Assembly (NCBI GenBank): GCA_028554755.1
Contig: JAPTOF010000003.1
Span: 22,442,501 to 22,506,500, forward strand
DNA from: Cordia subcordata
Lineage: Eukaryota; Streptophyta; Magnoliopsida; Boraginales; Cordiaceae
Length of the DNA: 64,000 nt
Direction of reading: 5' to 3'
The position numbers were made by a program, and so were the translations under genes. Positions 1 through 12,299 of this stretch are shown piece after piece. Each line of letters starts with the position of its first letter. Within the stretch, counting starts at the first letter, position 1. The notes below the pieces were generated by a model. The model was given only the letters and a program-made list of their open reading frames with translations. It was not told the DNA's origin and searched no databases.

Positions 1-287
1 TGCCACCAAAAAAAAAGAATCAGACACATACAAAATTATCAAAGAATAAGTAAGATCTAAGTCTCAACAATAACCCTGCATCACCGAATTAGCCGAACTA
101 AACCCTAGATTACTCAATTTAACAGACTAAGCATCAATTTCCGCAGCATATAATATGTGCAAACACTATTAGCTAAGAATTTCAAGTTCAAGCACAACAT
201 TAGCTCAAAAACAGCGCTCCACAAAACATTAAATTCGTAAATAAACACACAATATACTCATTCACAAAATTTACAATTACAAGTACG

Positions 288-322
<35 letters not shown>

Positions 323-343
323 GTATATTGAGAAATGTGAGAC
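1..343 (-). other. Partial intron 1 of the ERD2-type gene, with a TA microsatellite
   Basis: This is intronic sequence downstream of the donor at 343-342. It holds a (TA)n tract at about 291-330 that lies within roughly 15-50 bases of the splice donor. The translated track reads IHIHIYIYIY here, which is repeat and not protein. An interstitial AAACCCTA motif occurs near 100. No acceptor could be assigned before the window ends. Confidence 0.6.
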
Positions 344-434
344 CTGAGCATGATTTGGTGGCGTAGATTTTGAGAAGCAGAACTAAGATACTGATCAAAT
401 GGGTCATATCACCGGCTAATCTGAAGATATTCAT
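344..434 (-). CDS. ERD2: ERD2-type K/HDEL receptor, first coding exon (gene continues off the left edge)
   Basis: The minus strand encodes about 30 residues beginning MNIFRLAGDMTHLIS and ending in KIYATKSCSG. This is the highly conserved N-terminus and first membrane segment of the seven-helix ER lumen protein-retaining receptor. That receptor binds K/HDEL tails of escaped ER residents in the Golgi and returns them in COPI carriers. The start at 434-432 is chosen because family members begin exactly at MNIF; five further in-frame codons upstream begin with another ATG (449) but match nothing known. The exon ends one base into the glycine codon at a consensus donor (CAG|GTCTCA, GT at 343-342), which is the usual plant ERD2 position as I recall it. 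Exons 2 onward lie left of base 1. It is the canonical ERD2A/B type rather than the more divergent ERD2-like proteins, judged from these residues only. Confidence 0.88.
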
Positions 435-841
435 GGCGGACGAACACAAATTGGACCCGGTTCCTGCCCTAGATTTTAGAGAGAGAATGTGCGCGTATGG
501 TGAATATTTATTTTGAGATCCCCTTTTTTTTCTTTTTTTTTTCCCTCCCTAAGATTGAAAAGAGCAAGGGGGGTTTTGAAATTGAGAAACTGAAATTGAA
601 TTTGTTCGCTTGAGAAACGGGAAGAATGGAGAGACTAACAGAATATATCGTCGTAATTTTCTTCAGACTAAAAAAGATGATTTGGGAAATGAAATTTTTG
701 GTTTGCAGAGATGACGTGGCGAGTAGAGACGGCTTTAAGTGTACGCATCGGCTGATTGGCGCTGGGAGCTCTTTTTTTTTTTGGCCCATTTCTTTCCTTT
801 TTTCACACAAAAAGAAAAATAATAGCAGTAATATTGTACCG
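435..841. other. Upstream region of the ERD2-type gene (5' UTR and promoter, boundaries not assigned)
   Basis: The stretch is T- and A-rich on the plus strand, with poly-T runs at about 522-542 and 771-782, so it is polypurine-like as read leftward toward the gene. No clear TATA box or transcription start can be fixed by eye. Short ORFs on both strands look like by-products of low-complexity sequence. Confidence 0.35.
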
Positions 842-1271
842 TTCCAATTTAGATTAATATTTTTATTGGTATGAAATTTTTTTCATTTTTAACTATTCCC
901 GCATTAAATTTACCGAAGTTGTATCACATTTAATGTAAGAATGATACAAAATAATAAATTTTTACATCCATGAAATAATTGGTTATCTTTTAGTGAATGA
1001 AACATTGCACCATTTAATAAAATGTTATCACATAATAATTCGTACTAACTAGTGCATTCCAATTTAGATTAATATTTTTATTAATATAATTTTTTTTTTT
1101 AACTATTCCAGCATTAAATTTACTAGAAGTTGGATTACATTTAATTAAGAATGATTTAAAAAAAGAATAAATTTTTATATCCGTGAAATAATTGGATTAT
1201 CTTTAGTGAACGAAACATTACACCATTTTAAAGAATGCTATCACATTATAGTTCCTACTAACTAGTGCTTT
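842..1271. repeat. Direct tandem duplication, period about 215 bp
   Basis: The block starting at 842 (TTCCAATTTAGATTAATA) recurs at 1057 and stays colinear to about 1271. Shared landmarks include AACTATTC, GCATTAAATTTAC, TGAAATAATTGG and ACTAACTAGTGC, with scattered substitutions and small indels. No terminal inverted repeats or coding potential were seen. The divergence suggests an old local duplication. Confidence 0.8.
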
Positions 1272-2472
1272 AATACCTATGCTCTATGCAGGTTCTCTTT
1301 TAATAGTATATGTTACATTTATTTAGGTTTAATCGCATTTGACGAATTTAGTCATAAAAATCTTGACTTTGCATTTTTTTTAAATAGTAGGTATTAAGTT
1401 TATTTGAGTTTAACTTTTTTAATGGTAGATGTTAAATTCACTCGAGTTCAATATTTTGCTATTCAGATTGAATATTATTTTAAACATTAACTGAGTTTTT
1501 TAAAACTAAAACTAATAATATACATTCATAATAAATAAAAAAATAAATGTTTTCAAATTCACCAATAAATATTATTTAAATATTAATCGATTGACAATTT
1601 TATTTTTTTATATTAAAAGTAATAACATATATGCATAATAAATAAGAAATGAATCATTTGGAAATCACAAATTAATTTTATTTTAAGTATTAATTGATTG
1701 GCCATTTAATTTTTCAACTAAAACCAATAATGTATATCCATAAAAATAAAAAAAATAATAAATAATAAAATAATTATTGTCGTGTAAACGTTGACATGAT
1801 CCTATCACAATGTTTAAATGGCTTCCGGTTGGGCCCCCGACACATTTTAATCTAAGCTCACAATCCAACCCAGAAGGTGGCTTCTACTGTCGAAGCCCAA
1901 TAAGCCTCAGCCCGTGGCTGTTAAAGAAAAGGGTTGCAATATCAACAAGCCCCCCATGTACAGAATGGTGTGAAATGGTGCGGCCCATCAAATTAATTTG
2001 TTAAGTCCAACTTCAATGCTTCTCCTAAAAAAACTTTAAAAATCTCTAAATTTAAGTGAACAGCTGGTTCTAAAATAATTCAAATAATTCCTCATCTAAT
2101 ATCCTGAAATATTCTAACTCACCCGTCCCTTTTCGCTTCTCACATGACTAAAATTTTGCTAGAGCAAAATTGAATTGAAAACTAGGTAAAGTCAAAGTGG
2201 GGTAGTTGTTAGAATAAAATTATAGTAAGTTATTTCTAAATGTAATGCAATAACACTAAACTCCTAAATGAAAGAAAAAATAAGTTAGCCATTGGATTTA
2301 GCATAGACCATTTCTGACACAATTGCTTCCTAAACTATTTTACGAATTTAAGAAAATGGATTTCTCTTCCCTCTCTTTGTCTTTCACCCTTCTTTTCGTC
2401 ATTCACGTGGTTACTTTTCACCATTTCCATTGGCATGTCTTTTAAAATCTTTTTGTTGTTTTTGAGTATTTT

Positions 2473-2506
<34 letters not shown>

Positions 2507-5500
2507 GTTCTACAGTATCCTTCTGCTCAGAATGGATAATCCTAATGGACTATGTGTTAAGCCTTTTTAGGTTTCTGATGATGCCTAGCTAATCACCTTC
2601 TATAATCTCAAGTAGGCAACGGCGGCCGCAAAGAAGCATGTGATTTAAGCTCGTTGTACTAGAGAAATTCGCGGAGGGCCACACTCAAAAAAAAGAAGAA
2701 GAGAGATTAATAATTATATTCACCCAAAAATCACAGAGAAAAAGATTAATAACACAATCTGGAACACATATCCAAGAAGTTGTACCTTTGGAACTAGACA
2801 TGTTTGAGCTTTTCTCAATGAATAAAAATGATGCTTTCCACCCCTATCTAAAAAAAAAAGAGTCAAATAAAGCAAGGAATCTATGTAACTAAGGTCAAAG
2901 CCCCTTTAAATTGCATGCTAACTTTTCTCAAATTTACCCAATTATTAACTCACTGATCAACCTGCAAATCTGACAACAAAGACAAGTATGATCACGTTTG
3001 TTATGGTGGGATTTTCTTTATGGCTTTTAAGGTTCTGGGGTATCATAGTTGTGAAAGCCGCATCAGGAAACTTTATTTAATTTAATTAAGGTTGAAGGGG
3101 CACTGCTTTTTTTGTTTCATGAGTTTAATGTTTGATTTTATCTTATAATTACGCCTAGAGAAGGGCTTGGAATCCTAGAAACTGACATAACAAATAGTGA
3201 ATTAAGTTTCAAATTTTAGGAAATGCATTTGTTGGAAGTGTATTTTTTTTTTTTTAACTATTCTCGGCCTACTAGGTATTAGTTTTAAGTCTAATATTAT
3301 TTCGAAACACCTTATCAAAGGAAAAAAATAAAAGTAAAAAAAATTGACATAACAAATAGTAAAGCTCAAATCCCATTAATTGCACTTATTGGAAAGGTTT
3401 TTCCTCTTTTATCACTCCCAACTCTATAAGTATTAATCTAAAGTTCAATGTAATTTGAAATATCCTAATAGCTAAGTCAAAAAAAAAAAAAAAAAGAATT
3501 AGAAAGCCTAAAAATCACCTTCACGAGTTAAGTAGAGTGGACAAGGTAACATTTGATTGCAGTAAAAGACTTTAGAAGTCTTAGTTTACATACAAATTTG
3601 CTTGGACCACATCCATTTAACAATATGTATGCACGTATATTATCTCATAATGTAATAACATTTCGAAAAAGAACTAATACATTGTTAATTAATTATAGTA
3701 AAATAATTTAGATAGTTTATTTATTCCAGTTAATCTTTTATAAGGTTATATGTCATTAGAAAATTTAATGCTTATTATAAGGTTTATATGAACAAAAGGT
3801 ACATCAATGACCCATTAACAGCCACTACCAAAAAATAATAATAATAATAAATAAATAACGAAAAAAAAAAAAAGAAGTAGATGTAAATAATAACTCAGAG
3901 CAGCATCTGGAAAAGGTGTTACCTTTTAGCTCCAGTGATGGATCATGGAAGAACTGAGATTCGAAGAGTACTGTCCCTTAAATATATGGTTCCATGGTCC
4001 AAAGCGTGGAAGATAATAATAATATTCTTGAAACTGAGAACTCATAAATATTCGTTGGTTGGAGACCAGCCTCACTGTGGTCCATGCATTTTTTTTTTCG
4101 ACAAGAATCCAAGATTGTATCCTGCTTCACTACCTCAACCCCACCTTAAAATATTTAATAATCCTCGAAATCTTCTTTTTATTTATTTCTGTTGGGTACT
4201 AAAATGGTGATAACTTTTTACAAACTATTTTTTTTTTTTAAATAAGCAAGAACTTGTATTAATGATAAAAATTTATATCAATCTTCAAATTTATACCGGC
4301 TAAATAAGGCTACTCTATTAAACTGTTATCCAGGTTCCACCTACGACAAAAGAATCTAACAAAGAAACTATTTTTGTAATTGCAAATTCTACCAGCTTGG
4401 TGCCTGACTTTAAAAATAATTGTATCAAAAAGTTGTTCCTCCACATATGCGTGTTTTCGGAGAACCTTAGATCTGTTTCTACATAACTCGCTGTATGTTT
4501 CAGTCGTGAGAAGGAAAAATAATTAAAACTTGTTATCAGTCTAGAACTCTATGGTACTTAAGAAAAAAATTAATAATAATTGCATAAGGAAAACCCTGTA
4601 TTAGTTGGGTGAAGAGACGAACAGTTATTTCTTATAGTCAAAAAGTTTTCAAATTCAAACTTAATACCCTTTATTATAAATATATATATTTTCTAACTTT
4701 TAATCAAAGTGATACTGACAATTGTAATGCGAAATGTAGTTGGAAGGGATGATGTTTCCAAGCTCCTTCATTGGGGGCTGGATCCGTCTCTTAAGTAACA
4801 CGTCTTGAGGGAAAAAAAAAAAAAAAAATGGCTTCGGCCCTAGAAAAAAAAAAAGAAGGTAATACTGACAATATATCTATCTCTCTCTCTCTATATATAT
4901 GTGTGTAAATATTTGTAGTCTCTATATTTTGATGGAACGCGTTATTTCTAAAGTATGGGATTGCCGCTTATTATTTTCCCAAAAAGTGCAAGAGATTAAG
5001 CAAAATTCTATCAGCTAATTATTTTTCAAAAAGATTTAGAGAGTAGCTCAAATAGTTTAAAATACTTTCTTTAAAAATAATAATCTGATCTCGAATTTTA
5101 TGAGAAACGAGATGTGAGATTAGGTTCTAATATCATAAGAAGTGAGATATTAGGTTAACATTGGAGATAAAAAGAAAACTAATTGTTCCTCGGAATCTCA
5201 GGAGTCAAATGCAATGTTTATTTTCTCCATTTCAAGAGTTTTGAGATCGTATAGGCATGTGTGACATATTAATAGAATGTTATTTTTGAACAAAATAATA
5301 GGATATGAATTATCTAAAATTAAGCCTTTTTTTTTTTAAGTTTCATCTTTTATTGATGGTGACTCTATAGGCTGCAAGATTCCAAGTAATTGATCAAATT
5401 TTTATAACTAGTTTCTCAAAGACCATGAATATACATTTTCGGGCATTGTTTTTAAGTCAACTAATAACTTTAAAATTGTACTATGAAATAGAACTTCAAT

Positions 5501-5929
5501 TACAAGCAGCAACACGTACAGTTGCATCTCACAGTAGATTAATGTAGTCTTGTCGTCAACGTGGGATGTTTTCTTGTTCCATGCACGCCTAAGATCTTTT
5601 TACCACATCTTTTTCGTTGTATTTATGCATTTTAAGATTCGAATTCTCTTATAATAGAGCACAAATACATTAAAATCTAATAATGGTAAAATCTTTAAAA
5701 TCTATGTTTACGTTGAAACATGTCACTCAATAAAGTGTGGACAAGCTCAAGACCTCAGGCTATATGGGAATGGAGACAATTGGCTAGACTGATCCTTTGC
5801 ATCTCTCCTGGGCCCTTTTTACTGTTGCTTTTTTACGTTTTTCATGAGGGTCGCAATTGGACAAACATATTAGGTGAGATCTGCCATCGTTTCTCCTTTG
5901 AATTTCTGCATCACCATGTTGGAATTTTG

Positions 5930-5962
<33 letters not shown>

Positions 5963-6430
5963 ATCCCAATGCATCTTCTTCTTTACAGACATGATTTGCA
6001 GCTGTCCACATGGTGGATTGAATTGTCTTTTTACAATATTTGTAAAAAGAATGTATCTTCAACGTAGTCAGATGTGGTAGTGTCCACTAATTACCCAGAA
6101 TAGGGATGGGGTGAGGGTGAGAGTGAGGGTGAGGTCTCCCATGTCCTATACCCCAAGATTACAATATGCTTGATGATTTGTTTACATGTTTTGACTTAAT
6201 GTACACTCTCTTATTAGAGAAAATCAAAAAGAAAGGACAACATGTCTCAATTAGGTGAAGATTTTAATTCACCATGTAAAGTCAGCAAATCTGTTCTTGT
6301 CATTTTCAAAAAGGCGTTTAAGACACAACTGATCACATCCTTTGAACACGCTCTCACAATATTCGATGAAGTTAAGAATAGTGCAATTGGCTATACGTCT
6401 TATCTCTAACATACCTCATCACAAGATGCA
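1272..6430. other. Intergenic, AT-rich, no gene recognised
   Basis: Only low-complexity features stand out: (TA)n at about 2477-2502, several poly-A/poly-T runs, CT/TA repeats at about 4881-4900, a (CT)n tract at about 5931-5958, and a G-rich hexamer-like run at 6103-6134. ORFs at 1810-2004, 3935-4210 and 5720-6067 have no recognisable domain and cross microsatellites, so they are not annotated. Confidence 0.6.
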
Positions 6431-6431
6431 A

Positions 6432-6432
6432 T

Positions 6433-6477
<45 letters not shown>
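6432..6477. repeat. Compound microsatellite (AC)n(AT)n
   Basis: An uninterrupted run of about ten AC units passes directly into an AT run. The same AC-to-AT architecture recurs near 10681-10741 and at 47948-47995. Confidence 0.9.
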
Positions 6478-6479
<2 letters not shown>

Positions 6480-6802
6480 ACATGAACAAGTTAGGTATTA
6501 TTCTATTCATAATGGAATTGGAAATTTTTGTGGAAGGACAAATTTGTTTAAATTTAATTAATTTGGGTGCAACAAATTTCTTCTTCTTTTTTTTATTTTT
6601 CTTTTTTGAGTTTGGGGACAAGTTTTCATTTAGTTCAATGAACACAATAATCATATTTACAAATAACAAAAAAAAAGGGTCAACAAGCATCAAACTTAAT
6701 AATTTAACCAGTTCCCAAATATTAATAGCAACAAATACCTGTATTATGAATATCATATCTAAGTATAGATGAGCCATAAGTTACAATCAGTGTGGGTAGA
6801 GG

Positions 6803-7448
6803 TAGGGATGTCAATGGGGCGGGGTTCACAAACCCCTACTCCGCACATGGTATTTTTCCACCTGCCCCTACCCCGTCTATATACCTGTACCAGGGTTTTC
6901 TCCCGACTACCATCCCCGCCCCTACCGGTGTTTTTTACACCATGCCCTTACCTACGGGGCACCTGTCAACAAAAGTCAAAGGGATCATTGTATCGGGACA
7001 AAACACCTACTTGTTAACCCCCTATCTGTCAAGTAAAATCGCCATTTTTTAATTAGATAAAAGTAAATAAAAATAACATAAATTATGCACCAAACCATAA
7101 CACATCAAATTCAAACTCTAATACTTAAAATTCAACATAATTTTACAACAATAACACATTAAATCTAAACTTACTCCAAATCATAATTATTAAACATAAC
7201 ATATAATATACATACATATATACATATATATAAGATATGTATAGATATATATACATACATATATATACCGGGGCGGGGCGGGGCTGGGTCACCCAACCCA
7301 GACCCCGCCTTACCTTGGCACCGGTGTATAAAAAAAACCCCACCCCGCCCCGCCCGACCCACCCCGCTCCGCCCCAAGTTTTTTGGGCAAAAACCCTGCC
7401 CCTACCCCGCCGGTACCCCTGCGGGGCGAGGGACTATTGACATTCCTA
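6803..7448. mobile_element. Non-autonomous hAT-like DNA transposon with 8-bp target duplication
   Basis: The 646-bp element begins TAGGGATGTCAATGGGGC and ends GGGACTATTGACATTCCTA, so its ends are imperfect inverted repeats (TAGGGATGTCAAT against TAGGAATGTCAAT). It is flanked on both sides by the exact 8-bp direct repeat GGTAGAGG (6795-6802 and 7449-7456). An 8-bp duplication is characteristic of hAT transposases. Both subterminal parts are rich in GGGGCGGGG and its complement, while the centre is AT-rich with TA repeats. No transposase is encoded, and the proline- and arginine-rich ORFs seen here are by-products of the G/C tracts. A related host repeat near 8540 lacks the insertion and serves as an empty site. 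Confidence 0.85.
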
Positions 7449-7930
7449 GGTAGAGGCTTTCCAACTTGGCTCCTAGGTCTAAGAAATCTGTCAAGTCGTG
7501 AAAAACTCCAACGCTCAATTTGCTAAAGACCTCGTAGCGGACCAATTCACCGCCCTTGTGTTGGGTCCACTTAAACCGTTTTCATGTGACTCCTCTCCAT
7601 GAGACCAAGTCTAACGTTAGTGTCCCTTGCGCACAGGTCGATCCTTAGTCATGAAGCTAAAAACTTCCGTGTGCATGCAAAGCCAACGATCTTGGGTTGC
7701 CTCAATCAAGGATGCTCATTAATCGCCCTTAAAGAGCGCATACAATGACCACCCAAGTCAAACTCTCCGAGTCACCCAGCAATACTAAACGCACCAACAA
7801 TAGTCTACCTTACAGGATAGCAAAGGAGCTCCTAACTTGCCTCACTTGTCTCACTTGCAATACTAGACTCCCACACTTAAATTGTCACTGTCTTCGCTCT
7901 TTGTTGAATGAGCCAACAAGTTGGCTCTAA

Positions 7931-8203
7931 TGTTAATACAAAAATAAATAAACCAATATCCTCTCTACAAGTTTAAACTTTTAAATGAGGTGGTAACTCT
8001 AATATGGTATCAGAGCCTAAAAATCAAAAGGTCTCAAGTTCAAACTCACCGTGACCCATTTAAAAAAGATGATGAAACTATCCACGTGCAAGGCTCCAAA
8101 ACAAATTCCGCCTACATGTAAGAAGACATGTTAGTATAATAAATAAACAAACCAACATCCTCTGTGCAAGCTTAAGCTTTTCAAAGAGGTGGTAATTCCA
8201 ATC
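7931..8203 (+). mobile_element. Miniature LTR retrotransposon (TRIM/SMART-like)
   Basis: Two direct repeats of about 74-75 bp, 7931-8004 and 8129-8203, both start TGTTA and share AAACCAA, ATCCTCT, CAAG.TTAA.CTTTT and GAGGTGGTAA. Immediately after the first is TGGTATCAGAGCC (8005), the plant retroelement primer-binding site complementary to initiator tRNA-Met. The internal region is only about 124 bp and encodes nothing. Flanking pentamers TCTAA (7926-7930) and TCTGA (8204-8208) look like a 5-bp target duplication with one change. At about 273 bp this falls among the smallest known TRIM/SMART elements, which must be mobilised in trans. Confidence 0.7.
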
Positions 8204-8560
8204 TCTGATACTATTTGTGATGGGTCGAGTGCCATTTTGCTCGCCCAGCGCCCAATCCATCAAGGCTTAGGATAGAGTTAGCTAGCCACACTAGGTTGAC
8301 AAGCATCAAACACAACAATATAACCAGTCCAAGGAGGTTGACAGTAGCAAGTACTTGTATCTTTATACCCGTCTAGCGCCTAGTTCATTGAAGCTTAAGA
8401 TAGGGCCAACTTACCACACCGGGTTGACAAACATCAAATATAACAATTCAATGAATTCAGAAAGGTTGATAGCAAAAAGTACCTGTAATATAAATATTAC
8501 ATGCAAGTATAAATGAGGCATAAATTGCAACTAGTGTGGTTGGAGGCCTTTTAACTAGGA

Positions 8561-8945
8561 ATTACTAATGATCCATCATAAAAACTAATTGTTGAATGTG
8601 AGAAGTAGCTATTTTAACACCCTTTCACGTGTAATCCGGAATAGTCGCTAAACCACTTTGACAGATAGACTAGGACTTAGATGATTGTGTGACCCGGAAC
8701 AACTTAAATGAGTCACCACGAATCGGAACAAATGCAGATTAATTGTTTGTATGGATGGGTTATCATGTGAACGGATGTGCACAATTAACGAACTTGATGG
8801 GCTATACGTGAGACATATGCGCAATGCGAAGACTAGACTAAAAGGCCAATTCTAATAATATGTTAAAAATCACTAAAATTTTATTATAAAATCTGATTGG
8901 TCAACACAAAGAGCAGTTCAGGATCTTATACGGTGGATTTGAGTC

Positions 8946-8976
<31 letters not shown>

Positions 8977-11900
8977 AAAACTTTTCCTCCTTAGTTTTGA
9001 AAAGGAAATTGATGAGTTGAAGAGTCTTGAAAAATATTCTAAAAGAAATTTTTATGTAGAAATTCAAAAAAAAAATGTTATAGGTAGGGAGAAAACACTA
9101 TACCACATAAGATAAATCAATCCTGTTAGTTAACAGTATATACTGTAGCTCTTTCTTTGTACAAACAAGTATAAGCTCTTAAATTAAAGATTGTAAATTC
9201 TCAATAGATTAGGTCCTAACATTGTTTTTTCCCAGAAAAAAAAAAAGAGAGAGAGAGAATAACCATGGTTGAGGAAATTTCTAAAAGAGCATGAGTTGGC
9301 GGGAGATAATTGGTTTAGTGGGGCCATATATGGCCCCTATGGGCCCGTGAGTTGGGATAAGAGTCTCCAAACAAATGATTGGTCAATGAAATTGACATAC
9401 ACGTGACCTTGACACCGATTGATGATGGTCCGACTTTTAGGGGCTATAATAATAAAGAGTTTAATACAACATTAGCCTTACAGCTTTCTTCACGAGTCCA
9501 ACCTTTTTATGATGTTGCCACCTCATGAGCATGTCTAATGTTATCTCTAATTTATTTAATTTACGAAGGGGTGACATTGCTACTATTAAGTGAAGAAAGG
9601 GATTTTAGACAAATAATATAAGTGAAGAAATTTTTTTTCCTTCTTGAAGAGAAAACATTAGTTTATTACTAACTTGAACTAGCCTTGGTCGATCGTAGCA
9701 AAAAAAGTAATTACTAAAACTCGCAAGTCTATTTGGATTGGACAAAAATATAAATTACTACAATTTAAAAAGTCTTCAATCTTTCTTTTGTTGTGATAGA
9801 AAATGATAAACTCTGGCCTTATGTTTCTAGTGACTCAAGCCTTTATGTGCTCAAGAATTTTGTACTTTATTATGATTAGTCGAAAAAATATTTCAACCGT
9901 TTTTTTTTTCCCTGGAAGATGCTTCTTTTTGAAATGATTATTGGAATCTTTTGCAGGTTGAATCATTTTATCCCCCGGGAAAGAAGATAAGCATTGCATT
10001 AATTATTTCCAATTCAGTATTAGCAACAATTTAAACTCAGAATTCGATATCATTAGCCGCTAAACTCCTCTCCAAGAGCCTTTATAACCTCTGGTAAGTT
10101 TTCATTCATGTTGATGCTATCCCATTTCTAATAAAAATATGCCTCATCAAATCTTATTGTTGAATGTTTTACTTTTTCTTGTGAATTTTTGCTTTTGCCT
10201 ATTTTTCTTTGTTAGTTTTCTTTTTGTTAACAGAATTATTAAGGGGAAAGAAATATCATCACCACAGAGTTGACGAGGTATTTTTTTCCTTCACTATTTC
10301 ATGTCTAGATATATATATATATATTTCTTTTCTCTGCAAAATCCAAATGGTTTTCTGGGTTGCATGTAGTTGGGGTATCAAGTTAGATTTAAATAGAACA
10401 GAGCTAAGAAAAAAGACCTTGTTTAGCTTTGGTTGGATTTGACTTTTGACTTCACATTTTTTAAAATGATGCATGCATCTTAGCATCAAACTACAAGAAG
10501 AAGGTAACTACAAGTATATTTTTTATATTTTTTTTTCTAATCTGTTCTTTAATTGAACAAATTCAAAACTCTCTAGATCTACGAAGTTACTTAGGGATTA
10601 GTAAAATTATATACGTACATAAATATATACATATATGTATACATATACATATATATATATATACACATATATATATATATATGTATATATATATTATACA
10701 CACACAACACACACACATATATATGTGTGTGTGTGTGTGTGATTTCCTATTTTTTGGAAATTTTGAATTTCCATTTTGCCTATCTCAACCTTCTTGTCTA
10801 AGCTACATATCATTTTTGAGGCCACGGAATGGTTTATTCCTTTTATTTGTAACTTACTTTGGAGGGTGTCAAGTTTTATTATTTTGCTGGTATTTGATAA
10901 GATTATTATGGAGTAATGCTATCTTGAAAGAACCTTATTAGCACTAACTATAGCTTAATATTTTGAAATTATGAAGGGTTGTATGATGTATAAATTATCG
11001 GTTGGGGATATTCCTCAACGTCATGGGTGGAATTTAGACGATATTTTTGCTTAAATATTCTTGTTTGGAGACTGATTATTCCTTGTAAATGATTGAGTTT
11101 TGATTCTTTTACTTATTTAGAAAAAAATTCATATTTCTCTAATTCTAGAAGAAAGCAATAAGATGAACAAAATTAGTCTCATTTCAAGAACACGCCATTT
11201 CTAAAATTAGAATAATAATTGAATTCTTTCTCTATTTTAAAAAAATGCAAAAACTTATTATATCAAATACTTTAGTTCTTTAAAAGATAAAATGAGTTTC
11301 CTTGTGGTGGCTAGTCTTGAGGGCAAAGTGCGAATATATATATTTTTTCTTCTAAGGAGGAAATGTCCGCTGTATAAAAATATATGTAGATGAGGAGTAA
11401 GAGACTCCTCTTAGATCCTCGCTTAAGAACATCTTAATCTATTCGACTCATAGTATATATGTGTTAGCATGTAGCTTAATTGACTTGAAAGCATTCTTTT
11501 GTATTCTTCCACCAATGGTCATGCAAAAACCATTATGGCAAAACTTTCCATTCACCTAATGACTGAGAACTTAAGAATTAAACTCAATCTCCAAGTGAGT
11601 TAATCTTTTAATCTTTATTGTATTACAAATTCAAGTTTGTTAAACCCAGAAATCTCATCTCTAAGTGCACTTGTGTTTATTAAGGATGTGTGGATCCAAC
11701 GTTTTATAAGAATTTAAGTTTTCATTTATCATGATTGTAGAAACATTAAACTCGAACACATCTTACCTTAAGAGATGATTTAATTCATGATATTGTGCCC
11801 GTCAGACGAGTGTTCTGCTTTTAGTTTTCTATTTGTTAATGACATTAAATGTCTTTATGAATGGGCAAAATCCTGAAAATAAAATAAATGTTCACCAAAA

Positions 11901-12299
11901 TGAATGTAAAATTTTGAATTATTATTACCTGTCCACCGATGATGTCCCACTTGGCCATTAAATTTTCCAAAGCCCCACTTGTCGGGACATCCAACGGCAT
12001 TTTGAACTAAACGGGCTTCTTGCTCTTTTGGTCCCCACAATCTTTAAGAAGTTCAATTTTCTTTCCTTCATTCTTTTTGGTAATTTATGATATGCATATT
12101 CTCACAAGATCACAATTTTGGAATATGTATGTATATAATGTGTGTATATATATATATGGACACACACACATATACATCATTGTATAGGATTTGATAGGCA
12201 AATATATGATTTGAGGTGTTATATTATATATATAGGTTGATATCTATATAGATAATGTCCATATGACAAGCTTGTATCCAAAAATATAAAGGAATTTTA
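8561..12299. other. Intergenic, no gene recognised
   Basis: AT-rich sequence. It holds a (TA)n tract at about 8947-8973 and a large microsatellite block at 10600-10741. No ORF here matches a family I recognise. The ORFs at 10209-10442 and 10681-10941 run through microsatellite or have no domain. Confidence 0.55.
10600..10741. repeat. Complex TA/CA/TG microsatellite block
   Basis: About 140 bp of mixed TA, ATAC and CA units ends in an (AC) run followed by ATATAT and a (GT) run. The CA and TG arms are complementary, so the end can fold into a hairpin. Confidence 0.85.

Larger units (their letters stand above)
6677..8560. repeat. Dispersed repeat cluster with three related copies
   Basis: A unit containing AACAAGCATCAAA, ATAGCAA, TACCTGTA and GTATAGATGAGCCATAAG-type landmarks appears at 6677-6802 (continuing after the hAT element at 7457), at about 8297-8365 and at about 8424-8550. 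The last two belong to a tandem pair of period about 128 bp, marked by AGCGCC at 8247 and 8375. A sequence resembling the complement of a retrotransposon primer-binding site (CTCTGATACTA, 8203-8213) suggests a decayed LTR retroelement in minus orientation, but its limits could not be fixed. The stretch 7457-7930 is less AT-rich than its surroundings and has no recognisable ORF. Confidence 0.6.

Noticed and set aside
3935..4210. 91-codon ORF
   Set aside because: Low-complexity, ends in poly-T-derived residues, no family resemblance.
5720..6067. 115-codon plus-strand ORF
   Set aside because: It runs through a (CT)n tract (LSLSLSLSLS), has no recognised domain, and no splice-linked exons were seen.
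7171..7440. Pro/Arg/Gly-rich ORFs on both strands
   Set aside because: They are translations of the G/C-rich end and TA repeats of the hAT-like element.
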